A stretch of 64,000 nt of DNA from Methanosarcina horonobensis HB-1 = JCM 15518 (GTDB taxonomy: Archaea > Halobacteriota > Methanosarcinia > Methanosarcinales > Methanosarcinaceae): NCBI RefSeq assembly GCF_000970285.1, contig NZ_CP009516.1, positions 4,009,036-4,073,035 of the forward strand, in the 5' to 3' direction. The position numbers and the translations under genes were made by a program. The notes under the pieces are model-generated. The model made no database searches, was not told the DNA's origin, and worked only from the letters and a program-made list of their open reading frames with translations. The stretch's first letter is position 1, and each line of letters begins with the position of its first letter. Below are positions 27,320 to 36,376 of the stretch, piece by piece.

Positions 27320-28640
27320 GGTTATAACTTTTCTCAATAGAATCCTTTTCCCGATATATTTCCAATGCCTTTTCAAATGTCAAATTCTTGTTTGATTTAA
27401 GGCAGAAAAATCCTTCTCTTCCATTAATTATCGAACTTTTCAGGAGTTCTATTGCTTCTTGCTCACTAATTGCTTCTTACTCACTAAGCTCTTCGAGCTT
27501 AGTCTTAAAAGAATAGTCAATCTCAATCAACTCATTGTTTATTCTGAATTTTTTGGGAAGCTTTTTGTTTTTGACAATTATCTCTTGTATCTCTTTTGCT
27601 TCCTGTAACTTCTTCAGAACAGTTCTTGCCTTTGCTTCCAGCTGTTTTTTCTTGTAATGCTTCTGAGAAACAGAAATACTTAATGCTATTTGGCTTGAGG
27701 ATTTTTATTCCGTAAATACCTTTTTCAGAATCTATCAGTTCTGCTTTATCTTTTTCAAATTTCTCAATGATTTTATCGGCACTTGAACTCAGTTTCATGG
27801 AAGTAAGATACGTCATCTCATCTTCCTGTATTAGCTTAATTGTCAACTGTATTAGCGCCTGTATCAAAAACAATAAGAGATCCTCTTTTAAGTTTACTTT
27901 TTACCTAGTGTCTAGAATACTTAGTTATTAGTCATTAGAATTATGAAAATGACTGCAGATGTGTATTTTCTAATTATTAATGCCCAACAATTAAATTGTC
28001 ATGAAACTAGTTATAAGTCTCAGGAAAATGTTGCAGATCAAGAACATTTCCTTTGTTGACTGTAATTCCAATGGGTATGTTAATTGGTTTTTAAGTTCAC
28101 TGACTCCGATAGTTATCTGCAACTTATCAGGTCTATGATCTCTACTATATCCATATTTACCAAGTTTGGATTTAGTGCCGTAAAGAGTTATACTTGTCCA
28201 GTCAAGGTTTATATTTGTCTCTTCAAAATCATAAACGGAAAATAGATTACCTAAAATATCAGAAAGAATCTCCTCTTTGTTACGTCCTAAGAGCTCAAAT
28301 GTTCTGTAAAGAACTTTCTCATGAAAACTCTCGAGATTCAAAATCTCGAGAATTTCTTCCTGATTTAGCCATTTACCAGTTTCTTTAACACTAAAATTCT
28401 CGGTGAGCTTGTAGCTCACCAAGCCAATTAATAAGCTATTGAGATCTAAACCTCGGCTTTTATGCTTACTAAAAACAGCAGAAAAATTAAGTTTTTCGTA
28501 AAAGTATTGAACAGCAAGCATCGATCCGATAGGAACACATATATTCTTGTTAGGAACAGTAGGAATGCTCTTATTTTTGTTTTTAGATTCATCAAACCAA
28601 TGACGAAAATAAGAGTACTTACTTTTATATAAATGTCAAA
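27320..28640 (-). pseudogene. Decayed IS1634-type (IS4 superfamily) transposase
   Basis: Three reading-frame segments on the minus strand together cover much of a transposase. The N-terminal part has VPIGSMLAVQYFYEKLNFSA and the first acidic box region NINLDWTSITLYGTKSKLGK followed by YGYSRDHRPDKLQI. A middle part has MTYLTSMKLSSSADKIIEKF, and a C-terminal part has IDYSFKTKLEELSE and LEIYREKDSIEKSYNPI. Frameshifts, an internal deletion and stops separate them. Near 27450-27486 an 18-base tandem duplication introduces an in-frame stop. Terminal inverted repeats were not identified, so the element ends are unknown. It is immobile. Confidence 0.75.
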
Positions 28641-28653
28641 TTAAGGATGAAAA

Positions 28654-28912
28654 CTAGAGAGCAGCTCCTAGTCCAAAGGCAGACTTTCCAAGACCTCTAT
28701 CTCCTACTATGGTTATATCGTAGCTTTCATTATATCGTTTTACTCTATTGACAATCACTTTAAAAAAATCGTAGTTTTGATTAAGCCTCATATCAGTCTT
28801 GTAGATAGGTCTCCAAGGCCTGGTGAAATGTACTATCCCAGATCTGCTGAAAATTAGCGATTAGTTGGGAATCAAAACTAGGTTTAATTCGTCTTCCGTT
28901 TGCGTTTTCCAT
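28654..28912 (-). pseudogene. Truncated, frameshifted P-loop ATPase fragment
   Basis: From ATG 28912 the frame reads ENANGRRIKPSFDSQLIANF, shifts near 28810, and continues as PWRPIYKTDMRLNQNYDFF and SYDITIVGDRLGKSAFGLGA. The last segment is a Walker A-like loop (GDRLGKS). A stop falls directly after it, and the transposase remnant begins within about 20 bases. The form suggests the N-terminus of an AAA-type ATPase from an archaeal plasmid or virus, cut off by insertion. The exact family is not determined. Confidence 0.5.
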
Positions 28913-28983
28913 TTATGAATATATAAAAAACTACGGATAAGTAAGTTATTACCGTAAGTGGCTATTAGAAAGAAGAGTAATAG

Positions 28984-29109
28984 GAAATAGGACTTACGCA
29001 CTTGAAGTTCAAAATCAAGGTCAATAGACATCACTAATAACTCGATGCTTTAGACGGTTGAAGGTTTGACGCTGTTGATTATTCAATTCAACTGCGTAAG
29101 TCCTATTTC
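28984..29109. mobile_element. 126-bp MITE with 17-bp perfect terminal inverted repeats
   Basis: GAAATAGGACTTACGCA at 28984-29000 is exactly inverted as TGCGTAAGTCCTATTTC at 29093-29109. The 92 bases between have no reading frame. This is the structure of a miniature inverted-repeat element that depends on a transposase elsewhere. It lies 12 bases beyond the stop of the AlbA_2 gene. The outermost bases may include a short target duplication. Confidence 0.75.
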
Positions 29110-29121
29110 ATTAAATTAATT

Positions 29122-30276
29122 TTATTTTCTGAACACAAATTTACCTTCTTCCTCAGTAAATAAAAGTGAGTTGAACCATAATCCGTAATAATTGCTAAAC
29201 TCGTCAATTATACTTCTTCCAATCTCCAAATAATCTTCAGTTAATCTCCATGAATCCCATTCTCGCTCAATATATATCTCATCTGTTTCACACTTAGCAG
29301 AGTAGCTAGAAGGGTTATAGCCCGTGGGAATCACAGATCCAGCTGCATTCTTAACTTTAAGTATTATCTTTACTTTTCCCACAAAGTTTAGTTTTGAGTA
29401 AACTGCTTCAGAAAATTGAATTGTTTGTAACAAATTTATAGCTAAACCGCGAGTCCAGAGTAATTTATTTCCATCTTGAGATTCTCCAAAATCCTCCATG
29501 CAGTGGATTAGTCCGTTTCTGTGAACTTCTACATTATGATGATTATATCCGCTTATCCATCTAATTCCGTATCTAGAAGGTCTACCAATACCTTCCAAAT
29601 AAATATCTTCTTTTTTTGGTTCAAACCTCATTTTGTTCCGATCGAAATCTAATTCTTTTAAGTTTGAGTTATCTATTATTTGTTTATCAACTTTTAAAGG
29701 AGTAATAATTATATGAGTATCCATTAGAAAAGCATTGTCTGTAAGTATTAGGAGGCGGTTAGAAAAAATGGTATCTTCAACGTACTTAGTAAGTTTGCCA
29801 ACTCCAAAAAATCTTTTTTGATAAAGAGCTTCAATCTCATGTGCATCCATTTCTGTCGCTTCAAAATTATACCTTTTATAAAATTTTTTTGCTCTATTAT
29901 TGTAATAAGGTTGATTTTGACCTTCTGGAATGTGGATTATTAAAACTATTTTTCCAGGTTTCTCTGGTACATTAATTGATTTAATCTTAACTCCAATTCT
30001 AGGTATGATGTTACTTATTATAATTTGCTCTAATCTATCTGTATCAATGTCATCAATACCGTCTATGGCTGCAGGATATCCTCCTTTTCCACTTTCTTGG
30101 ACGCCATAAATTAAAAAGCCTCCTGAAGAATTTGAAAAAGCAGTTACTTCTTTCAATAAATTATTTTCATGCTCCTTTATTTCCGAATATTCTTTTTTGT
30201 AATCTAAGATTTCTGATTCTTCTATTTTTTGAGACTTTAATTTACAAATATCTTCGTAATTCACTTCGGATAACAT
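29122..30276 (-). CDS. AlbA_2/Schlafen-domain protein
   Basis: The N-terminal 150 residues are an AlbA_2 (Schlafen-type, formerly AAA_4) nucleic-acid-binding domain. Its hallmarks are LDYKKEYSEIKEHENNLLKEV, FSNSSGGFLIYGVQE, IDRLEQIIISNIIPRIGVK-like spacing, and the basic KKFYKRYNFEATEMDAHEIE. The remaining 230 residues are a mixed alpha/beta domain I cannot name. ATG 30276 is the third of several in-frame starts; none has a ribosome binding site, so a leaderless message is likely. It is divergent from a STAND-like NTPase gene, with a MITE directly downstream. Such proteins often occur in defence or mobile contexts. Codon use is AT-rich compared with the housekeeping genes nearby, in keeping with transfer. 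Confidence 0.8.
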   Translation of the reverse strand: MLSEVNYEDICKLKSQKIEESEILDYKKEYSEIKEHENNLLKEVTAFSNSSGGFLIYGVQESGKGGYPAAIDGIDDIDTDRLEQIIISNIIPRIGVKIKSINVPEKPGKIVLIIHIPEGQNQPYYNNRAKKFYKRYNFEATEMDAHEIEALYQKRFFGVGKLTKYVEDTIFSNRLLILTDNAFLMDTHIIITPLKVDKQIIDNSNLKELDFDRNKMRFEPKKEDIYLEGIGRPSRYGIRWISGYNHHNVEVHRNGLIHCMEDFGESQDGNKLLWTRGLAINLLQTIQFSEAVYSKLNFVGKVKIILKVKNAAGSVIPTGYNPSSYSAKCETDEIYIEREWDSWRLTEDYLEIGRSIIDEFSNYYGLWFNSLLFTEEEGKFVFRK

Positions 30277-30581
30277 TTTATTAAAAAACATGCATAGTAA
30301 GAGCAATAATTAGGTGATAAAGTTTACTAATGTAACTATAATTACTCAAATTACTTAATAACTCAGTAAGACAAATATGAAATCGTATTAACTTATTAAT
30401 TAAATCGCCATCTGTAAAAAATGACCTATTGATATTGTTTTTTGATCTGCTATGTGTTCCTAAAACTTTTTTAATCATAATAATATATTAAAGAATTTCC
30501 AAAATGTAATATAGATCGATTAATAATGTATCAAAAGTTCCAAAGTAAAAACGGTGGTTGAGCTTGTGGAGATTTTTATAA
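30277..30581. other. Divergent promoter region of the defence-like genes
   Basis: This AT-rich gap separates the AlbA_2 gene from the NTPase-TPR gene. TAATAATATATTAAAG near 30478-30493 is a possible TATA region for the rightward gene. No other feature is seen. Confidence 0.4.
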
Positions 30582-33338
30582 ATGGCACTTCATCCGACTG
30601 ATTATTTTAGGAAGGAAAGGGTTTTTGTTGATCGCGAAACTTGCATTGATAATTTTAAAAAAATCATTCAAAATCCCAATAATCAAGATTATAATGCTCT
30701 ATTTTACTATGGTATAGCAGGCATTGGTAAAAGCAAGTTGCAACATGAGTTGCAAAATATATTGAACACGGAATATCCTGAAATGCTTTGGGTATCTATG
30801 GATTTGGAAAACGATACTCACAGAAATGTGAGTACTTTTTTAATAGCACTCAGGAACGAAATTCAGAAAAAACGCAATGTAAAATTTTATAAGTTTAACT
30901 TGGCTCATGCCATATTTTCGAAAAAAAGTAGGCCTGACATTCCGTTAAATAAAGAGACATATCCAATGCTTAAAGAAGATGAATTTTTTTACAATATACT
31001 AAATGCTCTTAATGAAAACGCATTTGGACCTTTTATATCAGTACCTGTAAAACGGATAGTTGATGCTATAAATCACGCTCCTGAAAAAGTCAGAAAATAT
31101 TTTGGAGAGTTGCCTATAGATATTAATAAACTTGAATCTATGGAGGCTCATGAAATCGAAAAGAAATTGCCTGGTATTTTTGCTGCAGATTTTACAGGTA
31201 GTTTAGGCACTAATTCAAGAGCTTGTATTTTTATTGATACTTATGAAGCTATTTGGAAAGACTGGAGGGGAATAGGTAGCTTCAGTGAAAAAGATAAATG
31301 GATACGAAAATGCCTAATTCCCAATATGCCAGGCGTCTCATGGGTGATATGTGGGAGAGAACAGATAAAATCACTATGGGTAGAAGACGAGCAAGAATGG
31401 AAAATGTGCATGAAAGAGTATCCTATAGAGGATCTATCAGAAAAATATAGTGAACAATTCTTAAAAGAATATATAGAAGAGGAAGATATTCGAAATGTAA
31501 TAGTTAAAGCAAGTGAAGGAGTTCCATATTACCTTAATCTATCTGTTGACATCTATGAGCAAGTCAGTAGAATCAAAAAACCAGAAATCAAGGACTTCCC
31601 AAACACGAAAAAAGAAGTTTTTGAAAAGTTTGTGAAATACCTTGATAATAATGAAAAAAGAACTCTTTATATCCTCTCAGCACCGAACTCATGGGATCGA
31701 AGTCTTTTCGAAATATTAATAAAAAAATTCAATCCAATTTATTCAGTTTATGAATTCCCAGACTTAATTAAATATTCATTTATAAAAAAAATGACGGATG
31801 AGAAATTTTCACTCCATCAACTAATGAGGAAAAATCTTCAAGAATATCAAGATCCGACATATAGAAAAGAAGTTCATCTATTTTTGCATAATTACTATAG
31901 TAACAAAATCAAAGACATCGATGTTAAATCGATCACCCAAGAACATGAAATTGCATTAATCGAAGCTTATTACCATACAAAAGAAGTACTGGAATTCGAC
32001 GATTTAGGTGGATGGATTGTTGAATATACCGAACCATTTGATAAAGCTGGATACTGGAAAACAATTCATCCGATGTTTAACGATCTTGTTGAGGTTTTTA
32101 AGGAAAGGCTCGGGTCAGAACATCCTTATGTTGGAATTCTTACGAAAAAATTAGCTTATTTAAGTGAAGATAGAGGGAGATACAACGAAGCAATATCGTA
32201 TTACCAACAAGTTCTTGAAATATATGAAAAAAATTTAGGCAAAAAATATAGAGGGGTTGACCTTGTAATTGATGACCTTGCAATTGCAATGGCATCTAAC
32301 GATTTAGCAAATTCTTATACGGGTATTGGTGAGTATGAAAAAGCACTTACACTGCAACAAAAGGCACTTTACATACTTCAGAATGAAATTGACAAAGAGC
32401 ATCTTTATTTTACACTTGTACAACAAAATATAGCAATGACTTATCAATTCTTAGGTCAGTATAACAAAGCAATGGAGCTATGCCAAGAAGCTCTAACTGT
32501 TCGAGAAGCTCTTTTGGGGGAAGAAGATCTCGAAGTTGCTAAAACGGCAGAAAATCTGGCAGTAATTCATCAGCAACTAGGTAATTATAAAGAAGCTTTT
32601 GCCCTTGTTCAAAGAGCACTTAATATAAGAGAAAAAAAGCTTGGTCCTAAACATCCCGTAGTTGCAACAAATCTGTCTAGTTTGGGAGTATTGTGTACTA
32701 TGATGGACAACCTTGAAGAAGCCTTGAAATACAATCACAGGGCTGCTGAAATTGCAGAAGAAAGATTTGAGGGAAACCATATAAATATTGCACAAACGTT
32801 ATCCAACTTAGGAGCTACTTATCAATATATACTTAGATATGATGATGCATTAGAGGCATATCAACGAGCTTTACAAATAACTGAATACAGTTTGGGATCA
32901 GATAACCCAATTCTTGTAAATACATTAAATAACATAGCAGAGACATATCGCAAAATGGAAAATTATGATAAAGCACTAGAATTTTATCAAAGAGCCTTAA
33001 ATATAGCTAGAAATCGTCTTGGAAAGGAACACCCTCATGTTGCATTAATTCTGAACAATATTGGAAGGCTCTACATTGATATAGGAGAATTTGACAAAGC
33101 ACATCCAATTTGCCAACAAGCGCTCGATATTCGTGGGAAAACTTTAGGAACGGATCACGTTGATTTCGCAATAACACTACAAAATCTAGGAATTATTTAT
33201 GGATGTGTTGGAAGGCGTGATTACGCTTTACCCTTATCTGAACGCTCGCTACATATATTTGAACAAAAATTAGGTTCTGATCATATACGTACCAAGGAGG
33301 CTAAACTGTTAGTTGATACTCTAAAGGAATCTGTATAA
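30582..33338 (+). CDS. STAND-like NTPase with C-terminal TPR array
   Basis: The 918-residue protein starts with a P-loop NTPase: Walker A GIAGIGKSK at about residues 45-53, Walker B ACIFIDTYEAIW near 215-226, and a sensor-like WVICGREQIKSLW near 257-269. A winged-helix-like section follows (about 340-430, ending FSLHQLMRKNLQEY). From about residue 500 come some nine tetratricopeptide repeats of the 42-residue kinesin-light-chain type, each near the pattern A-L-x-IxExxLGxxHPxVAxTLxNLG. This is the layout of signal-transduction NTPases that sense a ligand through the repeats. No N- or C-terminal effector domain (nuclease, TIR, protease) is recognisable, so the effector may be a neighbour. It lies between an AlbA_2 and an AbiTii gene. 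Low-GC codon use suggests acquisition. Confidence 0.85.
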   Translation: MALHPTDYFRKERVFVDRETCIDNFKKIIQNPNNQDYNALFYYGIAGIGKSKLQHELQNILNTEYPEMLWVSMDLENDTHRNVSTFLIALRNEIQKKRNVKFYKFNLAHAIFSKKSRPDIPLNKETYPMLKEDEFFYNILNALNENAFGPFISVPVKRIVDAINHAPEKVRKYFGELPIDINKLESMEAHEIEKKLPGIFAADFTGSLGTNSRACIFIDTYEAIWKDWRGIGSFSEKDKWIRKCLIPNMPGVSWVICGREQIKSLWVEDEQEWKMCMKEYPIEDLSEKYSEQFLKEYIEEEDIRNVIVKASEGVPYYLNLSVDIYEQVSRIKKPEIKDFPNTKKEVFEKFVKYLDNNEKRTLYILSAPNSWDRSLFEILIKKFNPIYSVYEFPDLIKYSFIKKMTDEKFSLHQLMRKNLQEYQDPTYRKEVHLFLHNYYSNKIKDIDVKSITQEHEIALIEAYYHTKEVLEFDDLGGWIVEYTEPFDKAGYWKTIHPMFNDLVEVFKERLGSEHPYVGILTKKLAYLSEDRGRYNEAISYYQQVLEIYEKNLGKKYRGVDLVIDDLAIAMASNDLANSYTGIGEYEKALTLQQKALYILQNEIDKEHLYFTLVQQNIAMTYQFLGQYNKAMELCQEALTVREALLGEEDLEVAKTAENLAVIHQQLGNYKEAFALVQRALNIREKKLGPKHPVVATNLSSLGVLCTMMDNLEEALKYNHRAAEIAEERFEGNHINIAQTLSNLGATYQYILRYDDALEAYQRALQITEYSLGSDNPILVNTLNNIAETYRKMENYDKALEFYQRALNIARNRLGKEHPHVALILNNIGRLYIDIGEFDKAHPICQQALDIRGKTLGTDHVDFAITLQNLGIIYGCVGRRDYALPLSERSLHIFEQKLGSDHIRTKEAKLLVDTLKESV

Positions 33339-33411
33339 AAGATTCCTACCAAATTTATTTTTAAACTTTTCTTAATTTGGTCAGGATTCAAGTCTTAAAG
33401 GGTATGACGAC

Positions 33412-34320
33412 TTAGGTATTATTTAAGCCAAAATAAGCTAATATTGCCATCTTGACTACATCAAGAGATATATCTAAAGTTTTGTCAGCAGCGCTTGACA
33501 TCACTTTCTCGGATAAGTTAGAAATCCATTTTTTAACATTTGAGCCAATGTTTTTTGAATTTCCATCTTGTTTATCTTTTTTTATTAATATTTCTAAATC
33601 ATCTATTTCGTTTGAAGGAACTCCAATTTTCTTAAGATATTCTAATAGGCTTGTTAAATTATTTTCTTGAACATATTGTTGTACTACTTGGCAATTGTCA
33701 AAATTATTAATAGAAAAATGTCCCCCGTAAATATTATTGTTGAAAATTTGTGCAATTTCTCTTTCTGGTATTTTCGGTGTATCAATGGAGGACCCTTTAA
33801 TCTCAGGATACTTTTCTTGAAGTTCTAATAGAAAATCTAATAAACGATTCCTTATATTGTCTAAAATCTGTTCAAAAAATCCGATAGGAATATCTTTCCA
33901 TGCGTCTACACATATATCATTTTGACAAAGATTATAAAGTTTTATCAGGTCAGCCGGCCAGCGACGCTTAAGATTTAGCTCTCCAGCTTTTACTATACTT
34001 TCTATAGATTTTACACCATCGTATATGTTATTCTCCTGAAGACCATTTCTTATTGTTTCATCTGGTATGCACATAACAGATATTGGGATATTTTCAATTT
34101 TATAATTATAACTAATAAAATTTCCCCTGTTAAAAGCAGAAAATTTTCTATATTCGGGTAACTCTTCTTTACTTTGATACCCATTTAATTCGTGATCTAC
34201 CCACGTTTTAATTTCTATGTTATTTAATTCTGAAGCAAGTACTTTTGCTTTTCTTAAAATTGATGAGAGCTCCGTATTTGGCTCAAGAATGTCACTTTGT
34301 AAACTTTCTATAATCGCCAT
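33412..34320 (-). CDS. AbiTii-domain protein
   Basis: The first 190 residues match the AbiTii domain pattern: LQSDILEPNTELSSILRKAK, VLASELNNIEIKTWVDHELN, and GYQSKEELPEYRKF. AbiTii-type proteins are linked with abortive infection. A linker with IFNNNIYGGHFSINNF follows. The C-terminal 80 residues include LEYLKKIGVPSNEIDDLEIL and an amphipathic or hydrophobic end (LDISLDVVKMAILAYFGL) that might contact a membrane. ATG 34320 is used; no strong ribosome binding site precedes it. It is convergent with the NTPase-TPR gene, with 70 bp between the stops. Membership of the domain family is fairly clear; the activity is not. Confidence 0.8.
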   Translation of the reverse strand: MAIIESLQSDILEPNTELSSILRKAKVLASELNNIEIKTWVDHELNGYQSKEELPEYRKFSAFNRGNFISYNYKIENIPISVMCIPDETIRNGLQENNIYDGVKSIESIVKAGELNLKRRWPADLIKLYNLCQNDICVDAWKDIPIGFFEQILDNIRNRLLDFLLELQEKYPEIKGSSIDTPKIPEREIAQIFNNNIYGGHFSINNFDNCQVVQQYVQENNLTSLLEYLKKIGVPSNEIDDLEILIKKDKQDGNSKNIGSNVKKWISNLSEKVMSSAADKTLDISLDVVKMAILAYFGLNNT

Positions 34321-34374
34321 AGAATCTATTTAATTTGATCATGTCATTATATTTTAATAATTCTGTATATGTGT

Positions 34375-34504
34375 GAGCTGATCCTAAAACTCTAAATTTC
34401 CTTCCTTAATCTCGAATTTGGAACAATCACTCACTCCTCCAACAACGAACCCAGTTATGAACTTCTTATTGATGTGGAAATAAAATTGGTTTTGGAATGA
34501 ACTC
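34375..34504. mobile_element. 130-bp MITE, copy B
   Basis: The ends GAGCTGATCCTAAAAC (34375-34390) and GTTTTGGAATGAACTC (34489-34504) are imperfect inverted repeats. They match the ends of copy A at 34746-34832, in which the interior is shorter. The two copies are in opposite orientation; TAAAATTGGTTTTGG here is the inverse of CCAAAACCAATTTTA there. Confidence 0.65.
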
Positions 34505-34745
34505 TATTATTGCCCTTCAATTACTCACCCCGAGCCTCTATACTCAATTAAAAACAGTTACCTTACCTCTTTTACCCCGAAAAGTCACTGGCTCCCCTAC
34601 ACCCCGACTGCCTCAGCCTCTTCAGCCCCACTCTCACACTTAAAACCTCTAAAAAAGCCAATCCACAACTCCCTCAACTATCAAAAATAGTATCCCCTTT
34701 CAATCTATCTTTTTTCAGTCAAACACTCGAATCAGGTTAGTGCAT
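34505..34745. other. Gene-free spacer between two MITE copies
   Basis: No reading frame of interest occurs. The plus strand is unusually C-rich and G-poor between 34560 and 34690 for this region. No repeat or RNA fold was recognised. Confidence 0.4.
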
Positions 34746-34832
34746 GAGCTCATCCCAAAACCAATTTTATTCTCACATCAAGATCCTAAATTAGAGATTA
34801 AAAGGGCTAATTTCAAGTTTTGGGATCGGCTC
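34746..34832. mobile_element. 87-bp MITE, copy A
   Basis: GAGCTCATCCCAAAAC (34746-34761) and GTTTTGGGATCGGCTC (34817-34832) form a 16-bp terminal inverted repeat with two mismatches. A related single end is present at 6857-6872. No coding capacity. Confidence 0.7.
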
Positions 34833-35462
34833 CATAAGAGCCGGATCTTTAACATAACCTTTGAAGCATACAAGGTTATTACAGATAATATTCTAAAGCC
34901 TCTTCGAAAATTTATTTTAGAATAGATAACCAAAGATGCGCTTGATGCATTCTGCCGCAAGCAACAGGTATGTCAGCGCCAAACCCGTCTTGATTTCTTA
35001 CAACTTTCCAAAAGCCCCTGCAGTCATAAAAAATAGCTACCTTATTTCTTTGTCAGAGGCAGGCAGAAGCTTTAAGTGAGCAGTAGCAGTAAAACTAAAC
35101 CTAATGCTCACAGTGGGGTTTTTGAAGCAAAGCTAATATCTCATGCTGAATTCAGCACATCTATTTTTCAAATTACTGCTTAAAAATACGGATTAATGCT
35201 GCTAAAAAGTTCTTTTTAACGAGGTCTTTTTTGAGGCTCTCAAATTAGAATCTTGACTTAAAAATCTATTGTCAATTAGATCAGAGGTTTTTAGAGCTAA
35301 TTTGAGAGTTATTGTACTAATAACAGATATAGAAAAGTATAAGCCAAAGTTGACTATATATCTATTAAATAGTGTGGTATTGTGAATACCATACTCAACT
35401 TAAAACAGCTCATTATGAGCTGGTGATGTAAAGATTATTGACCGCGCATACTAATCTTTTTC
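34833..35462. other. Gene-free AT-rich region before the CcdA-like gene
   Basis: No gene is seen in this 630 bp. It includes a 72-bp inverted-repeat element listed separately. The last 130 bp presumably hold the promoter of the CcdA-like gene; AAAGTATAAGCC near 35334 and TATATATC near 35356 are TATA candidates. Confidence 0.4.
35237..35308. repeat. 72-bp element with 12-bp inverted repeats
   Basis: CTCTCAAATTAG at 35237-35248 is perfectly inverted as CTAATTTGAGAG at 35297-35308. The 48 bases between are non-coding. It may be a small inverted-repeat element or a solo hairpin. Confidence 0.55.
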
Positions 35463-36131
35463 ATGACAGCCACATTCGATCCTTCCATAACTGGTATATT
35501 CATGTTTGGGCTATTAGCAGGTATATGTCCATGTAATAGTGTACTGTGCCTAGGGTTGATAGGTTACCTTACAAGTGGAAAGACAAACTTATCGCCTATT
35601 AATATTCTCAAGTTAGTCATCTCATTTTCAATAGGCACTGTGTTAGTACTGTTACCACTCGGGTTTATTGCCGGATACATTGGGAAATATGTATTGTTTT
35701 TAAACAGTGCAATTGCCTGGACAATTGGCGGAATATTAATGATTGGAATGGGATTACAACTATTGCATGTTTACAAACCACCAATAAGAAGCATATTTAA
35801 TTTTTTCAGATTACCTAATTCTTACACAATAACGGGAGCATTTTTACTTGGGCTTTCATTCGGAGCAATTACAGTAGGTAGAGGTGCTCCAATGTTAATA
35901 GTTGTATTAACGTATATCGCATTATATCAAACTCCAATTCAAGGATTGCTTACTATATTGATATACGCAACAGGCCTAAGTATCCCCCTCATTATAATCA
36001 GTTCTATCGGCGGTTCATTTGGCAAAAAGATAAAAGATACTACAAAAATAAGTGGCAATCTAGCTGATAAAGTAATAGGAGTATCAATAATAGTAATTGG
36101 TATATATTTCCTATATTTAGCCCTGCAATAA
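35463..36131 (+). CDS. CcdA/DsbD-like membrane protein with one Cys cluster
   Basis: The 222-residue protein has about six membrane helices and resembles CcdA, which carries electrons across the membrane to extracytoplasmic thiols. The first helix has FGLLAGICPCNSVLCLG, the counterpart of the CcdA Cys-Pro motif. The pseudo-repeat appears at LGLSFGAITVGRGAPMLIVV, but the matching cysteine of helix 4 is replaced (GRGAP). All three cysteines are in helix 1, so the standard intramembrane disulfide cannot form and electron transfer would have to differ. The ATG has no obvious ribosome binding site. It sits alone in a decayed region. An altered or non-redox transport role is possible. Confidence 0.75.
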   Translation: MTATFDPSITGIFMFGLLAGICPCNSVLCLGLIGYLTSGKTNLSPINILKLVISFSIGTVLVLLPLGFIAGYIGKYVLFLNSAIAWTIGGILMIGMGLQLLHVYKPPIRSIFNFFRLPNSYTITGAFLLGLSFGAITVGRGAPMLIVVLTYIALYQTPIQGLLTILIYATGLSIPLIIISSIGGSFGKKIKDTTKISGNLADKVIGVSIIVIGIYFLYLALQ

Positions 36132-36149
36132 AAAAGCTCATTAAAAAAT

Positions 36150-36372
36150 ATCTGTTTTCGATGTTAGTTCCTGCATAGCCTGTGTAGTACGCAAAATGAT
36201 TCGATAAAGTTCATCAGACCAATATATTTTATCATCGATTATGATATTCCAATCCCAATTTCCAACATGAGCCATTCTCTGAGCTTCAGCAAGGCTTTCT
36301 TTGTTTTCTTTCAACGAGGTGTAAATAGCCTCAAGTTCTTCTGTACACTCTCTGACCTTTCCTTTTAAGTCC
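36150..36372 (-). pseudogene. Fragment of a PAS-domain sensor kinase
   Basis: Read on the minus strand the segment encodes VRECTEELEAIYTSLKENKE then LAEAQRMAHVGNWDWNIIID and IYWSDELYRII. This is the coiled-coil and first part of a PAS domain as found in Methanosarcina histidine kinases. There is no start codon, no kinase domain and no continuation, so it is a remnant. Confidence 0.7.
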
Positions 36373-36376
36373 TAAA

